DNA of 64,000 bases from Nocardia sp. NBC_01503 (GTDB lineage Bacteria > Actinomycetota > Actinomycetes > Mycobacteriales > Mycobacteriaceae), in contig NZ_CP109596.1 in assembly GCF_036327755.1 (NCBI RefSeq), positions 6,634,001 through 6,698,000 on the forward strand, in the 5' to 3' direction. Under the pieces are notes generated by a model. That model saw only the letters and a list, made by a program, of their open reading frames with translations. It was not told where the DNA came from and did no database searches. Made by a program: the position numbers and the translations under genes. The number at the start of each line of letters is the position of its first letter. The first letter of the stretch is position 1. This document shows, one piece after another, positions 16,198 through 25,103 of the stretch.

Positions 16198-16478
16198 ACG
16201 GTGCGACCAACGCCCTCCAGGAGACAACCCAGGCCGAACTCGAAATGCGGTGCGGCCGAGCTGTCCTCGGCGTCGTTGACCCGGCGGGCGAAGTGGGGGT
16301 ATTCGCCGGTGGCGATCGCCTCGCGCGGATACGGACCGACGGTGGCGCGCCACTGTTCCTCGGTGAGACCGGTGCGGTTCTCGTGCGGCCCGATCAATTC
16401 ATCGCCTGGCGCATCAGGCAGGCCCCGACCAGCCCGGCCGCCGCCCTCATCCGCGTCCTCGACCGGGTAACCGCCCAA
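16170..16478 (-). pseudogene. TetR C-terminal domain remnant
   Basis: The frame encodes GLPDAPGDELIGPHENRTGL, then EEQWRATVGPYPREAIATGEYPHFARRVND and FEFGLGCLLEGV. This is the end of the TetR_C (TetR/ActR-type) ligand-binding domain as found in many Actinobacteria. The DNA-binding HTH and the first half of the ligand domain are missing. The only start is a TTG at 16478 without an SD, and the DNA upstream belongs to the VOC gene. It is therefore a truncated gene, not a regulator. Confidence 0.7.
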
Positions 16479-16530
16479 CCTGTCGAATAAGACTTGACCC
16501 TCACGTAACGGGAGGGTTCATGATCGCTTC

Positions 16531-17037
16531 ATGGCAAACACCTATCCCGCCTTCGATATCAGCCCGGTTCCCACTCCCGCCCCGGATGCCGAGGCGCCCG
16601 AACTCTTCCACGGCCTGTACGGCATGCCGATGTTCGTCACGCTCCCGACCGCCGATCTGGCCGCCTCCGTGGACTTCTGGACCCGCGGCCTGGGCTTCTT
16701 CGACCTGTTCACCGTCCCGAATCAGATCACCCATCTGCGTCGCTGGGCCTTCCAGGATGTCCTACTGGTCCCCGGCGAGCGGCCCGCCGCCGCGGCGGCA
16801 CAGACCGTCAGCTTCTCCTGCGTCCTGAGCCAGATCGATCAGATCGCCGCCGACTGCGAGCGCCTGACCCCCGGCTGCACCACCGGACCGCGTCGAATGC
16901 CTTGGAATTCGATCGAGTTGGAGGTCCGCACCCCCGAGAACGTGCGGGTCATAATGACCGCCGCACATCCCTACGATGCGACCGGTCCCGAAGCGGAGTT
17001 CCTGCGCTCCATCGGAATTGCCACCGATGGCCGGTGA
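16531..17037 (+). CDS. VOC-family (glyoxalase-like) protein
   Basis: A 168-residue protein with a disordered Pro-rich N-terminus and a VOC fold from about residue 30 (GMPMFVTLPTADLAASVDFWTRGLGF, then SIELEVRTPENVRVIMT). VOC proteins bind metals or planar drugs, and small ones are often resistance or dioxygenase-like proteins. No clear metal triad can be assigned. GGGAGG lies 13 bases before the ATG. Its stop overlaps the start of the next MerR gene by 11 bp, so the two are coupled. Confidence 0.75.
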   Translation: MANTYPAFDISPVPTPAPDAEAPELFHGLYGMPMFVTLPTADLAASVDFWTRGLGFFDLFTVPNQITHLRRWAFQDVLLVPGERPAAAAAQTVSFSCVLSQIDQIAADCERLTPGCTTGPRRMPWNSIELEVRTPENVRVIMTAAHPYDATGPEAEFLRSIGIATDGR

Positions 17038-17818
17038 CATTGCCGAGGGCCGCACGGTCGGCGCGGTCGCAGCACAGGTGGGTGTCACCATTCGCACCCT
17101 GCACCATTGGGACGAGATCGGTCTGGTGAGCCCGTCCGCCCGCACTCCCGGCGGCTACCGGCTCTACACTCCGGCGGACGTGGCTCGCATCCACCGCGTT
17201 CTCATCTACCGCGAATTGGATGTCCCGCTACCCGAAATCGCCGCCCTTCTGGACGCGCCCGCAGCCGACGCCGTCGAATCGCTACACCGGCAACGCGATC
17301 AATTGCGTGCGCGCATGGCACATTTGCGGAGCATGGCCGATAGCCTGGACCGTTTGATCGAGGCCAGGCAAACCGGCCTACTGCTCTCGGACGAGGAACA
17401 GGTAGCGATCTTCGGCGCCGATTGGCAGCCCTCCCGGGTGAAGGAAGCACATTCCCGCTGGGCCGATACGCCGCAGTGGGCTCAATACGCCGAACGGTCC
17501 GCCGAACGCACTCCCGCCGAATGGCAGGAGATCGCCCACGCCGTCAATGCCGAACTGGCCGAGGCATTTCGACACGGAGTGCAGCCCGGCACCATCGAGG
17601 CCGATGCCTTGGCGGAACGTCATCGAGCCTCGATCGGACAGTACTTCGATTGCACGCACGCTATGCAGGTCTGCATAGCCCGCATGTATGTCGACGATCC
17701 CGGCTACGCGTCTTTCTACAACGCGTTGGCTCCCGGCCTGAATATCTGGTTGCAGCGGATCGTCAATGCGAATGCCCGTGCCCGGGGCGTAGATCCCGAT
17801 ACCGCCACCTGGTCGTGA
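17027..17818 (+). CDS. MerR-family regulator with TipAS-like ligand domain
   Basis: A 263-residue protein. The N-terminal MerR HTH is TVGAVAAQVGVTIRTLHHWDEIGL with the wing RTPGGYRLYTPADV. A long coiled coil runs to about residue 115. A C-terminal TipAS-type helical domain follows (WADTPQWAQYAERSAERTPAEW, FDCTHAMQVCIARMYVDDPGY). TipA proteins from Streptomyces bind thiopeptide antibiotics in this domain. The ATG at 17027 lies inside the end of the VOC gene. Together they look like an antibiotic-sensing/binding pair; this is an inference. Confidence 0.88.
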   Translation: MAGDIAEGRTVGAVAAQVGVTIRTLHHWDEIGLVSPSARTPGGYRLYTPADVARIHRVLIYRELDVPLPEIAALLDAPAADAVESLHRQRDQLRARMAHLRSMADSLDRLIEARQTGLLLSDEEQVAIFGADWQPSRVKEAHSRWADTPQWAQYAERSAERTPAEWQEIAHAVNAELAEAFRHGVQPGTIEADALAERHRASIGQYFDCTHAMQVCIARMYVDDPGYASFYNALAPGLNIWLQRIVNANARARGVDPDTATWS

Positions 17819-17900
17819 GGCGCCGGTTATGTTCCGGAGGTCGGAGCCCGGGGATGGAAGATCATTCCAAGGGGTGAGGTGGGGGATGCTCCGCTCGAAT

Positions 17901-17906
17901 TAGGGT
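17901..17906 (+). promoter_or_regulatory. -10 box, leaderless start of the histidine kinase gene
   Basis: TAGGGT ends six bases before the GTG at 17913. No SD is seen. Confidence 0.4.
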
Positions 17907-17912
17907 GGTTCG

Positions 17913-19076
17913 GTGGTCGACGAGAGGGTCGTGTTCTGGTTGCGTCGGCGGACCGCGCTGGTGGATGCGGTCATGGCGGGGGTACTCATCCTGGGTTGTG
18001 TGCTGTGTGGAGTGCTCGTCGACGCGGAGGCGGATTATTTCGCACTGTCGGTGGCGGTCTTGGCGCCGTTGGCAATTCGACGGCGGTGGCCGGAGGTTTC
18101 CGCTGTTGGTGTGGCAGTGGCCGCATTTGCGCAATGGGTGCTGATTCGGGATACGGCGGGCGCGTTACCCGCCGATATCGCGGTACCCATCACGGTGTAC
18201 ACGCTGGCCGCGTACGGGCGTGGGTATTCGAGTCGAATCGGGTTGGCCGCCGGGGCGATCGGTGCGGTACTCGGTGGCTGGAGTTGGCCGCAATTGCCCG
18301 CGCTGGCGCACGTGATTGTCGGTGCGGGACTGGCCAGTACGGTACTCGCGGCCTGGCTGGGCGGAGCCTGGCAACGGGCGAGGCGCGGAGAGCTGCTGGC
18401 CTTGGCCGAGCGAGCCGAATTGGTGGAGCGCAATCGTGATCAGGAGACTCGATTGGCGGTGCTGTCCGAGCGGGCTCGGATCGCCCGCGATATTCACGAT
18501 ATTCTCGCGCACTCACTGGCGGTGATCGTCGCGCAGTCCGATGGCGGACGGTATGCGGCACAGCGCGAACCGCGGGTTGCCGTGGATGCCTTGACCGCGA
18601 TCGGAGAACACGGCAGACGGGCACTCACCGAGACAAGGCGGGCCATCGGCGTCCTACGGCAGGATGCGGAGACCGAGCCCGATACGGTTCCGAGTCACGG
18701 TTTCGCCGATATCGACCAACTGGTCGGCGAGGTGCGGGCAGCCGGGCTACCGGTGGAATTGACAATCGATATCCCTGACGGATTGACCGAGGGCATGGGT
18801 TCGGTGGTGTACCGGATCGTGCAGGAGGGTTTGACCAATGTGGTCAAGCATGCCGGAGCCGGTGCACGCGCTCGGGTTTCGATAGTCCCGCGGGAAGGGT
18901 GGCTGCGGATCGGCGTCGAGGACGATGGGCGTGGCACTCCCGGATCGGGACGCGCGGGCTATGGACTGCTGGGCATGCGCGAACGCGTCGCGGCCTACGG
19001 CGGCGATATCGAATTGCGGCGGCAGCCGGGCGGGCATCTGCTGGTGGCGCGGATTCCGCTGCGGGTCGAGGAGTAG
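17913..19076 (+). CDS. NarL-family sensor histidine kinase
   Basis: A 387-residue kinase. Four or five N-terminal membrane helices (about residues 14-155) are followed by a HisKA_3 dimerisation domain with the phosphoacceptor His195 in ARDIHDILAHSLAVI. The HATPase domain has an N box (QEGLTNVVKHA, 304-314), G1 (EDDGRG, 336-341) and G2 (GYGLLGMRER). It has almost no extracellular domain, so it probably senses a membrane event. The cognate regulator follows 4 bp downstream. Confidence 0.92.
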   Translation: MVDERVVFWLRRRTALVDAVMAGVLILGCVLCGVLVDAEADYFALSVAVLAPLAIRRRWPEVSAVGVAVAAFAQWVLIRDTAGALPADIAVPITVYTLAAYGRGYSSRIGLAAGAIGAVLGGWSWPQLPALAHVIVGAGLASTVLAAWLGGAWQRARRGELLALAERAELVERNRDQETRLAVLSERARIARDIHDILAHSLAVIVAQSDGGRYAAQREPRVAVDALTAIGEHGRRALTETRRAIGVLRQDAETEPDTVPSHGFADIDQLVGEVRAAGLPVELTIDIPDGLTEGMGSVVYRIVQEGLTNVVKHAGAGARARVSIVPREGWLRIGVEDDGRGTPGSGRAGYGLLGMRERVAAYGGDIELRRQPGGHLLVARIPLRVEE

Positions 19077-19080
19077 GCCG

Positions 19081-19740
19081 ATGATCAGGGTGCTGCTGGT
19101 GGAGGATCAGGCATTGGTGCGGACCGGGTTTCGAATGGTCGTGGATTCGCAGCCGGATATGCGTGTGGTCGGTGAGGCGGGGGATGGTGCGGCCGGGATT
19201 GCCGAAGCCGCGCGGTTGACCCCGGATGTGATCGTCATGGATGTACGTATGCCGCGGTTGGACGGTATCGAGGCCACACGGCAGATTCTCGCGGCCTCGG
19301 ATTCGATCGCCGCGAAGGTGTTGGTGCTGACCACCTATGACCTCGATGACTACGCCGTGGCGGCGGTGCGTGCCGGAGCGAGCGGGTTTCTGCTCAAAGA
19401 CGCCCCGCCGGAGGTCTTTCTCACCGCGATACGCACCGTCCACGCGGGTGATGCGGTACTCGCGGCGTCCACCACGCGACGACTGCTGGATCGGCTCGCA
19501 CCACCGGTCGACCCGGTCGCGCAACGGCTGGTCGCGACCCTGACCGAGCGCGAGCGCGCAGTACTGCGGGTGATGGCGCGGGGGCAATCGAACGCTGAGA
19601 TCGCGGTCGAGTTGCGGGTGGGTGAGGGGACGGTGAAAACCCATGTGCGCCATATCCTGACCAAACTCGGTGTGCGGGACCGCGTGCAGGCTGTGATCGC
19701 CGCGCATGAAGCCGGGTTGGTGCGGGCCGGTGGTTCGTAA
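19081..19740 (+). CDS. NarL/LuxR-family response regulator
   Basis: A 219-residue response regulator. The receiver domain has the acid pocket EDQ, phosphoacceptor Asp54 (VIVMDVRMP), the switch Thr in VLTTYD and Lys106 (FLLKDAPP). The LuxR-type HTH lies at about residues 150-205 (LTERERAVLRVMARGQSNAEIA, TVKTHVRHILTKLGV). It is the partner of the kinase encoded just upstream. Targets are unknown; the TAP-like hydrolase at 19762-21318 is convergent rather than divergent. Confidence 0.93.
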   Translation: MIRVLLVEDQALVRTGFRMVVDSQPDMRVVGEAGDGAAGIAEAARLTPDVIVMDVRMPRLDGIEATRQILAASDSIAAKVLVLTTYDLDDYAVAAVRAGASGFLLKDAPPEVFLTAIRTVHAGDAVLAASTTRRLLDRLAPPVDPVAQRLVATLTERERAVLRVMARGQSNAEIAVELRVGEGTVKTHVRHILTKLGVRDRVQAVIAAHEAGLVRAGGS

Positions 19741-19761
19741 CCACGCGGCCCTTGCAGTCCT

Positions 19762-21318
19762 TCAGCTCTCGCCCCGGCGACACCTCATGTCATCGCCCGG
19801 CAGCACCCCGTCGAGCAGATACCGCTCGACCACCGCGTCGACGCAACCGGCAGGCTCGGCCAGGTAGACACCGTGCCGGAACGCGCCTTCCAGAGTGACC
19901 ACGCGCGCCCCGGAAAGTGCCTGCCGCAGCGCCTGCTGCCCCGCCGCGGGAGCGACCGGATCGCCCGCGGCGCCGATCAGCAGGGCCGGGACTCGATTGG
20001 CGATTTCGGTGGCGGGCTCGGCCGGGCCGACCGGCCACACCGCACACGGGGTGAGATGCCGCGCCAGCGCGCCGAACATCGGCTCATCGGCCAGGTGCCG
20101 CCGAACATCGGTGAAGTAGTCGTCGACACCGCGTGCCGCTCGATCCGCACACTGGTTCGCAACCGTTGCACTGAAACCGAATTCGGGTGCGACGGTGGTA
20201 TCGGAGTACAGGGCCAGCTTGGCCGCCAACTCCGGAGCGGAGTCGGCCGTATCCCCGCGCGATGCGTCATACAACGCCCGCACCTGGCGACCGAATGTCG
20301 TGTAGTACTCATCGGAGTCGTCCACGGTCAGCAGTAGCCCCGGAACCATGTCACCGGTAATCGTGACCCCGTCGCGTGTGACCGGGTGCGCGGCCACCGC
20401 CGCCGCCATCGCATCGATCGCGCCCAGAACCACGTCTTCGGTTGCCCCCAAACCGAATTCGCTGTCCCGTTCGGCCGCCCACCGAGCCCAATCGGCCAAC
20501 GCCGCCCTGGTGGCCGTCGCCGTCCTACGGGTCAGATCAGGCCCGGGTGCGCGCGGATCCAGCGGACTGTCGAGCACGATCCGATCCACCCGATCCCCGA
20601 ACATCTGCGAATAGACCGCGCCCAGATACGTTCCCCAAGACCAGCCCAGATATGAGATCTCGGATTCACCGAGCAGGGTGCGCAGCAGGTCCAGATCCCG
20701 CGCGACATTCCGCGTCGATGCGTAAGGCAGCAATTCTCGCGATGGTTCACACCGTGCGGCGAGGTCCCGCGCGGTGCGGACCGTCCGGTCGAAGCTCGCC
20801 CGGTCGGTCGGGGCGGCCTGCGCTATTCCCAGATACTCGCCGGTGGTCCAACCGCATTCGAGTGGCGTGCTCGCGCCGAAGAACCGCGGATCCATTCCCA
20901 CCAGGTCATACCGTTCGGCAAGCTCCGTTCGGGCCGCATGTCCGCCCTCGGGCCCATCCACGATCATGGTCACCCCATCCCGTGATGGTCCCGGCCCGCC
21001 GGTCTCCACCACCAGGGTCCCCAACCGATGTGCCGGATCACCGGCCACTCGCCGCGCCACCGCGATCGACAGCGATGCGCCACCGGGATCGTCATAGTTC
21101 ACCGGCGCCAGAAACTCCCCGCACTGTGCCCCAGCGGCAGCCAATCGCCCACCGATCTCATCGTCGGCCCCGGTACGGCAGTCATGCCACCCGATCACCT
21201 GCCCCTGCAACCGCGCGGGCAGCCCCCGCGCCGTAGGCGGTCCCGAGGCGCACCCCACCGGTGCCGCCACGGCGATCAACAGTGCGACCAATCGCACGCA
21301 GGTTCGGAATGACCGCAT
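19762..21318 (-). CDS. TAP-like alpha/beta hydrolase lipoprotein
   Basis: A 518-residue exported hydrolase of the tripeptidyl aminopeptidase/SCO7095 type. A signal sequence with lipobox A-P-V-G-C (Cys23) anchors it to the membrane. The nucleophile elbow is YLGWSWGTYLG (Ser227), and the C-terminal TAP-like domain carries the acid (GAAGDPVAP) and the catalytic His (AFRHGVYL). Members cleave short peptides or esters outside the cell; the substrate is unknown. The ATG at 21318 has GAGGGATTC before it. An in-frame extension to 21369 lacks SD support. Confidence 0.88.
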   Translation of the reverse strand: MRSFRTCVRLVALLIAVAAPVGCASGPPTARGLPARLQGQVIGWHDCRTGADDEIGGRLAAAGAQCGEFLAPVNYDDPGGASLSIAVARRVAGDPAHRLGTLVVETGGPGPSRDGVTMIVDGPEGGHAARTELAERYDLVGMDPRFFGASTPLECGWTTGEYLGIAQAAPTDRASFDRTVRTARDLAARCEPSRELLPYASTRNVARDLDLLRTLLGESEISYLGWSWGTYLGAVYSQMFGDRVDRIVLDSPLDPRAPGPDLTRRTATATRAALADWARWAAERDSEFGLGATEDVVLGAIDAMAAAVAAHPVTRDGVTITGDMVPGLLLTVDDSDEYYTTFGRQVRALYDASRGDTADSAPELAAKLALYSDTTVAPEFGFSATVANQCADRAARGVDDYFTDVRRHLADEPMFGALARHLTPCAVWPVGPAEPATEIANRVPALLIGAAGDPVAPAAGQQALRQALSGARVVTLEGAFRHGVYLAEPAGCVDAVVERYLLDGVLPGDDMRCRRGES

Positions 21319-21500
21319 GAATCCCTCACAGACAGTGGACTTTTGAACGCTGCCGAGCAGCGACGACACTCCGAAGTTACGGATTCGCGTACTCCATGGC
21401 GTCTACCCGGCGAGCCCATTTCGCACCGCCGCACTCAACCGAAGGGAATACCGGGTAGCAATGCCTCACATCGTTCACGCGGCTCTGGTAGGGATGGATC

Positions 21501-22373
21501 ATGACGAGCTTGGGAGCTGTGTTCCGCCCGCAGAATCCGCCGGAGTCCTTGCGTGCGGCGGTTCGTGCGGCCGATGAATCGGGGCTGGATGAGCTGTGGT
21601 TGTGGGAGGACTGTTTTCTCGAGGGCGGAATCTCCACCGCGGCAGCCGCACTCGCATGGAGTGAACGGATACGCATCGGTGTGGGTGTGCTCCCGGTGCC
21701 GCTGCGCAATGTCGCGGTGACCGCCATGGAGATCTCCACCCTGGAGCGCATATTCCCCGGCCGGGGGATCTGGGGCGTTGGCCATGGGGTGCAGGACTGG
21801 ATGGGGCAGGTCGGCGCCCGTGCCGCCTCACCGGTGACGCTGCTGCGCGAATACCTGGACGCCCTGCGCGGATTGCTCGCCGGTCAACGCCTCACTGTGA
21901 AAGGCCGCTACGTCCAGCTCGACGACGTAGCCCTGGACTGGCCGCCGACCGCCGCCCCGCCGATTCTCGCCGCCGCCAAGGGCCCGAAAACCCTCCACCT
22001 GGTAGGTGAATCCGCCGACGGCGTCGTCCTGGACAACTCCAACTCCGCCGAGGGCATTCGCGCCGCCACCGAAATCCTGCGGGCCGCTCGCCCCGAACCC
22101 CTTGCCGCCCAACCCTTCCCCATAGTCGTCTACCTCCTCGCGGCCACCGGCCCCGGCTCGGCCGAGCGAGTAGCCGCCGAATTGGAGACCAAGGACCGCA
22201 ACGCCATCCCCGATGTGGGCATCGCCGGAGACGCCCGTGAAATAGCCGACACGGTCCTGCGCTGGGCCGAAGCGGGCGCAACCAGCGTCATCCTCCAACC
22301 CACCGCCGATGAACCCGATCCCACCGCCTTCATCCGCTTCGTATCCGACGAGATCCGCCCCCTCGTCCCCTGA
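21501..22373 (+). CDS. LLM-class flavin/F420-dependent oxidoreductase
   Basis: A 290-residue TIM-barrel oxidoreductase of the luciferase-like monooxygenase superfamily. It has ESGLDELWLWEDCFLEGGI, then WSERIRIGVGVLPVPLRN and TLERIFPGRGIWGVGHGV, the F420 or FMN binding regions, followed by ESADGVVLDNSNSAEG. In this lineage such proteins often use F420. It stands alone; the 182 bp upstream contain two distant 8-bp inverted arms (CTACCCGG at 21403 and CCGGGTAG at 21451) of uncertain meaning. Confidence 0.85.
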   Translation: MTSLGAVFRPQNPPESLRAAVRAADESGLDELWLWEDCFLEGGISTAAAALAWSERIRIGVGVLPVPLRNVAVTAMEISTLERIFPGRGIWGVGHGVQDWMGQVGARAASPVTLLREYLDALRGLLAGQRLTVKGRYVQLDDVALDWPPTAAPPILAAAKGPKTLHLVGESADGVVLDNSNSAEGIRAATEILRAARPEPLAAQPFPIVVYLLAATGPGSAERVAAELETKDRNAIPDVGIAGDAREIADTVLRWAEAGATSVILQPTADEPDPTAFIRFVSDEIRPLVP

Positions 22374-22436
22374 ATTCCTCCGGAAATTATTGCGGGGCAG
22401 GGGCGGTCGGGGGTGTAACGGGACGATCGCGGACGC

Positions 22437-22442
22437 TACGGT
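22437..22442 (+). promoter_or_regulatory. -10 box, leaderless start of the 171-aa gene
   Basis: TACGGT ends six bases before the GTG at 22449. Confidence 0.4.
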
Positions 22443-22448
22443 GAGGCC

Positions 22449-22964
22449 GTGGCGGAGTGGATCAGCGTGTATTGCCGGGAGTCCGTGGAGCTGGACGGCG
22501 CTGAAATGTGGGACTGGATATCGAGCGCGGATTTGTGGACGCTGGCGGAGGGGTTCTTCGACAGCGCCGACGAGGTGGAGGTGGCGCTGGAAGATGCGCT
22601 GGTGAATCTTCAGATCACCGCCGAACCGGATATCTGCGTGGAGTGGAAAGGGCAGCGGGGGCGCGGGATTCGGATCTCGGGCGTGATCGGTGCCGAGGTT
22701 GTCGCGCAGGTGGGGGAGACGTTGGGGGAGTCGCTGATCGGGGCGGTGGGTGCGGGGCCGGATCGGATTCGAGCGCATCTGGCCGCCACCACGCAGGTGG
22801 TGAATATCGAGATGGCGGTGGACGATACGCATGGTTTGGGCGCGGTATTCGGATCGGTCATCGCCCTGCGAATCGCCGAGTATTCCCAAGGTCTGGTCTG
22901 GTATTTCGACCAGGAATGGGTCGATCCGGACAAGCCCGCCGAGACGTTGTGGAGCGCGGCCTAG
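22449..22964 (+). CDS. Hypothetical protein, 171 aa
   Basis: A soluble, acidic protein without signal peptide or membrane segment. It opens WISVYCRESVELDGAEMWDW. A middle part has alternating short strands (ITAEPDICVEWKG, RGIRISGVIGAEVVAQVGE), and the C-terminus is rich in Trp and Glu/Asp (YSQGLVWYFDQEWVDPDKP). I do not recognise the family. It has its own leaderless-type promoter and is followed after 77 bp by the M3 peptidase on the same strand, which also has its own -10 box. Confidence 0.65.
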   Translation: MAEWISVYCRESVELDGAEMWDWISSADLWTLAEGFFDSADEVEVALEDALVNLQITAEPDICVEWKGQRGRGIRISGVIGAEVVAQVGETLGESLIGAVGAGPDRIRAHLAATTQVVNIEMAVDDTHGLGAVFGSVIALRIAEYSQGLVWYFDQEWVDPDKPAETLWSAA

Positions 22965-23029
22965 CGGGCGGTTCGCGGGTTGCCGGTTCCGCAACGGGCG
23001 CTGACACCACCTCGGCAGGCATTACGGCA

Positions 23030-23035
23030 TAGGGT
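23030..23035 (+). promoter_or_regulatory. -10 box, leaderless start of the M3 peptidase gene
   Basis: TAGGGT ends six bases before the GTG at 23042. This decides in favour of that start over the TTG at 23036. Confidence 0.45.
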
Positions 23036-23041
23036 TTGCTG

Positions 23042-25081
23042 GTGAGCAATCCGTTCTTCGAACCCAGCACCCTGCCGTATCAGCTGCCGCCGTTCGCGGA
23101 TATCCGCGAGGAGCATTACCTGCCCGCGTTCGAGGCGGGTATGGCGGAGAAGCTCGCCGAGATCGACGCCATCGCCGCCGATACCGAAGGGCCGACCTTC
23201 GCGAATACGGTGGTGGCGTTGGAGCGTTCGGGGGCCGTGCTGACGCGCGTCGCGAATGTCTTCTTCAATATCTCGTCCTCGGACGCCACCCCGGGCACCG
23301 ATGCCATCGAGGGCGAGATGTCGCCGAAGCTGGCCGCGCTCAGCGATGCCATGCTGCTGAATCAGCAGCTGTTCGCGCGTATCCGGGCGCTGTACGAGCA
23401 GCGCGAGAACCTGGAGCTCAGCGCCGAGGAGTCACGACTGCTCGAGCGGTACTACACCCGGTTCGTGCGCGCCGGAGCCGCCCTGAGCGAATCCGAGCGG
23501 GATCGGCTGCGCGCCTGGAACATGGAGATCGCCTCGGCGACAACCGAGTTCAAACACAACATCATGGCCGCCACCAAGGCCGCGACCCTGATCCTGGAGA
23601 CCGAGGACGAACTCGCCGGTCTGGCCCCGGCGGCGGTGGCGGCGGCCGCCGAGAACGCGCGCTCGCTCGGCCAGGACGGCTGGGCGCTGAGCCTGCAGAA
23701 TGTCTCCAATCAGCCGGTGCTCGCGGAGTTGGCCGATCGGGAAGTCCGTCGGCGCATGATGATGGCCTCGCTCGGCCGTGGGTTCGGCGGTAGCCCGAAT
23801 GCCGAACTGGCGGGCCGGATCGCGAACCTGCGTGCCAAGCGCGCCGACCTGCTCGGCTACCCCGATCATGCGGCGTATACGGTCGCCGATCAGACCGCGA
23901 AGACCACCGACGCGGTCGAGGATATGCTGGCCCAGCTCATCGCCCCCGCGGTCACCAATGCCGAACGCGAGGCCGCCGAGCTCACCGCCGCCATGCGTGC
24001 GGGCGATCCGGGCGCCGATACCGAACTGCGGTCGTGGGATTGGCAGTACTGGTCGGAAAAGGTGCGCGCCGAACGCTTCGCACTCGATGCCGATGCCCTG
24101 CGCCCGTACCTGGAATTGGAGCGGGTGCTGCGCGACGGCGTCTTCCACGCCGCGGAGCTGGTGTACGGCATCACTTTCCAGGAGCGCACGGATCTGGTCG
24201 GGTATCACCCCGAGGTCCGGGTCTTCGAGGTCTTCGATACCGACGGCAGTGGTCTGGGCCTGTTCCTCGGCGATTTCTTCGCTCGGCCCTCCAAGCGCGG
24301 CGGTGCGTGGATGAACGAGCTCGTCGGCCAGTCCGGTCTCGACGGCACGCGCGCGGTGGTGGTCAACAACCTCAATATCGTGAAGCCGCCCCAGGGTGAA
24401 CCCGCCCTGCTCACCTGGGATAACGTCCGCACGCTCTTCCACGAGTTCGGACACGCGCTGCACGGGTTGTTCTCCGATGTGCGGTACCCGTTCTTCTCCG
24501 GAACCTCGGTGCCCCGCGATTTCGTGGAGTTCCCGTCCCAGGTCAACGAGATGTGGGCCAGTCGCCCGGAGATCCTGGAGAATTACGCCAAGCATGTCGA
24601 AACCGGTGCGCCGATTCCGGCCGAGCTCCTCGAAAAGCGTGCCGCCGCAGAGCGATTCGGCGAAGGCTTCCGCACCGTCGAATACCTGGGCGCGACCCTG
24701 CTGGACTGGGCCTGGCATCGCATCACCGCCGACCAATCCGCCGATATCGACGCCGAACTGTTCGAGGAGTCGGCGCTGCGCAAAGCAGGGCTCGCCCTGT
24801 CGGCCATTCCGCCGCGCTACCGTACCGGATACTTCGCGCATATCTTCGCGGGCGGTTACGGGGCGGGCTACTACTCCTACATCTGGAGTGAGGTCCTCGA
24901 TGCCGACACCGTCGAGTGGTTCGAGGACGGCGCCGCCCCGATCCGCGAGAAGGGTGAACAGTTCCGTCGCGGACTGCTCGCCAAGGGCGGATCGGTCGAC
25001 CCGCTCGCGGCATACGAGTCGTTCCGCGGTCGCGCCCCGGAGATCCAGCCGCTGTTGAACCGCCGGGGGTTGACCGGATAG
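23042..25081 (+). CDS. dcp: M3-family metallopeptidase (peptidyl-dipeptidase Dcp-like)
   Basis: A 679-residue cytosolic zinc oligopeptidase. The zinc site is HEFGH at residues 467-471 (TLFHEFGHALHGLFS), with the third ligand Glu496 in DFVEFPSQVNEMW. The substrate-clamping C-terminal block FAGGYGAGYYSYIWSEVLDAD is that of Dcp/oligopeptidase A. It removes dipeptides or cleaves short peptides during protein turnover. Length and start (NPFFEPSTLPYQLPPFADI) match the family. It is monocistronic by spacing and convergent with the NmrA-like gene. Confidence 0.92.
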   Translation: MSNPFFEPSTLPYQLPPFADIREEHYLPAFEAGMAEKLAEIDAIAADTEGPTFANTVVALERSGAVLTRVANVFFNISSSDATPGTDAIEGEMSPKLAALSDAMLLNQQLFARIRALYEQRENLELSAEESRLLERYYTRFVRAGAALSESERDRLRAWNMEIASATTEFKHNIMAATKAATLILETEDELAGLAPAAVAAAAENARSLGQDGWALSLQNVSNQPVLAELADREVRRRMMMASLGRGFGGSPNAELAGRIANLRAKRADLLGYPDHAAYTVADQTAKTTDAVEDMLAQLIAPAVTNAEREAAELTAAMRAGDPGADTELRSWDWQYWSEKVRAERFALDADALRPYLELERVLRDGVFHAAELVYGITFQERTDLVGYHPEVRVFEVFDTDGSGLGLFLGDFFARPSKRGGAWMNELVGQSGLDGTRAVVVNNLNIVKPPQGEPALLTWDNVRTLFHEFGHALHGLFSDVRYPFFSGTSVPRDFVEFPSQVNEMWASRPEILENYAKHVETGAPIPAELLEKRAAAERFGEGFRTVEYLGATLLDWAWHRITADQSADIDAELFEESALRKAGLALSAIPPRYRTGYFAHIFAGGYGAGYYSYIWSEVLDADTVEWFEDGAAPIREKGEQFRRGLLAKGGSVDPLAAYESFRGRAPEIQPLLNRRGLTG

Positions 25082-25103
25082 TCGAAACCCGTTCCGGGGC
25101 GGC

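Noticed and set aside
21403..21458. CTACCCGG and CCGGGTAG inverted arms upstream of the LLM oxidoreductase
   Set aside because: The arms are only 8 bp and 40 bp apart, which could occur by chance in GC-rich DNA.
23432..24841. Long minus-strand open frame (about 469 codons) opposite the M3 peptidase
   Set aside because: The plus strand clearly encodes the peptidase with all motifs; the antisense frame is the mirror of high-GC codon use and has no recognisable domain.
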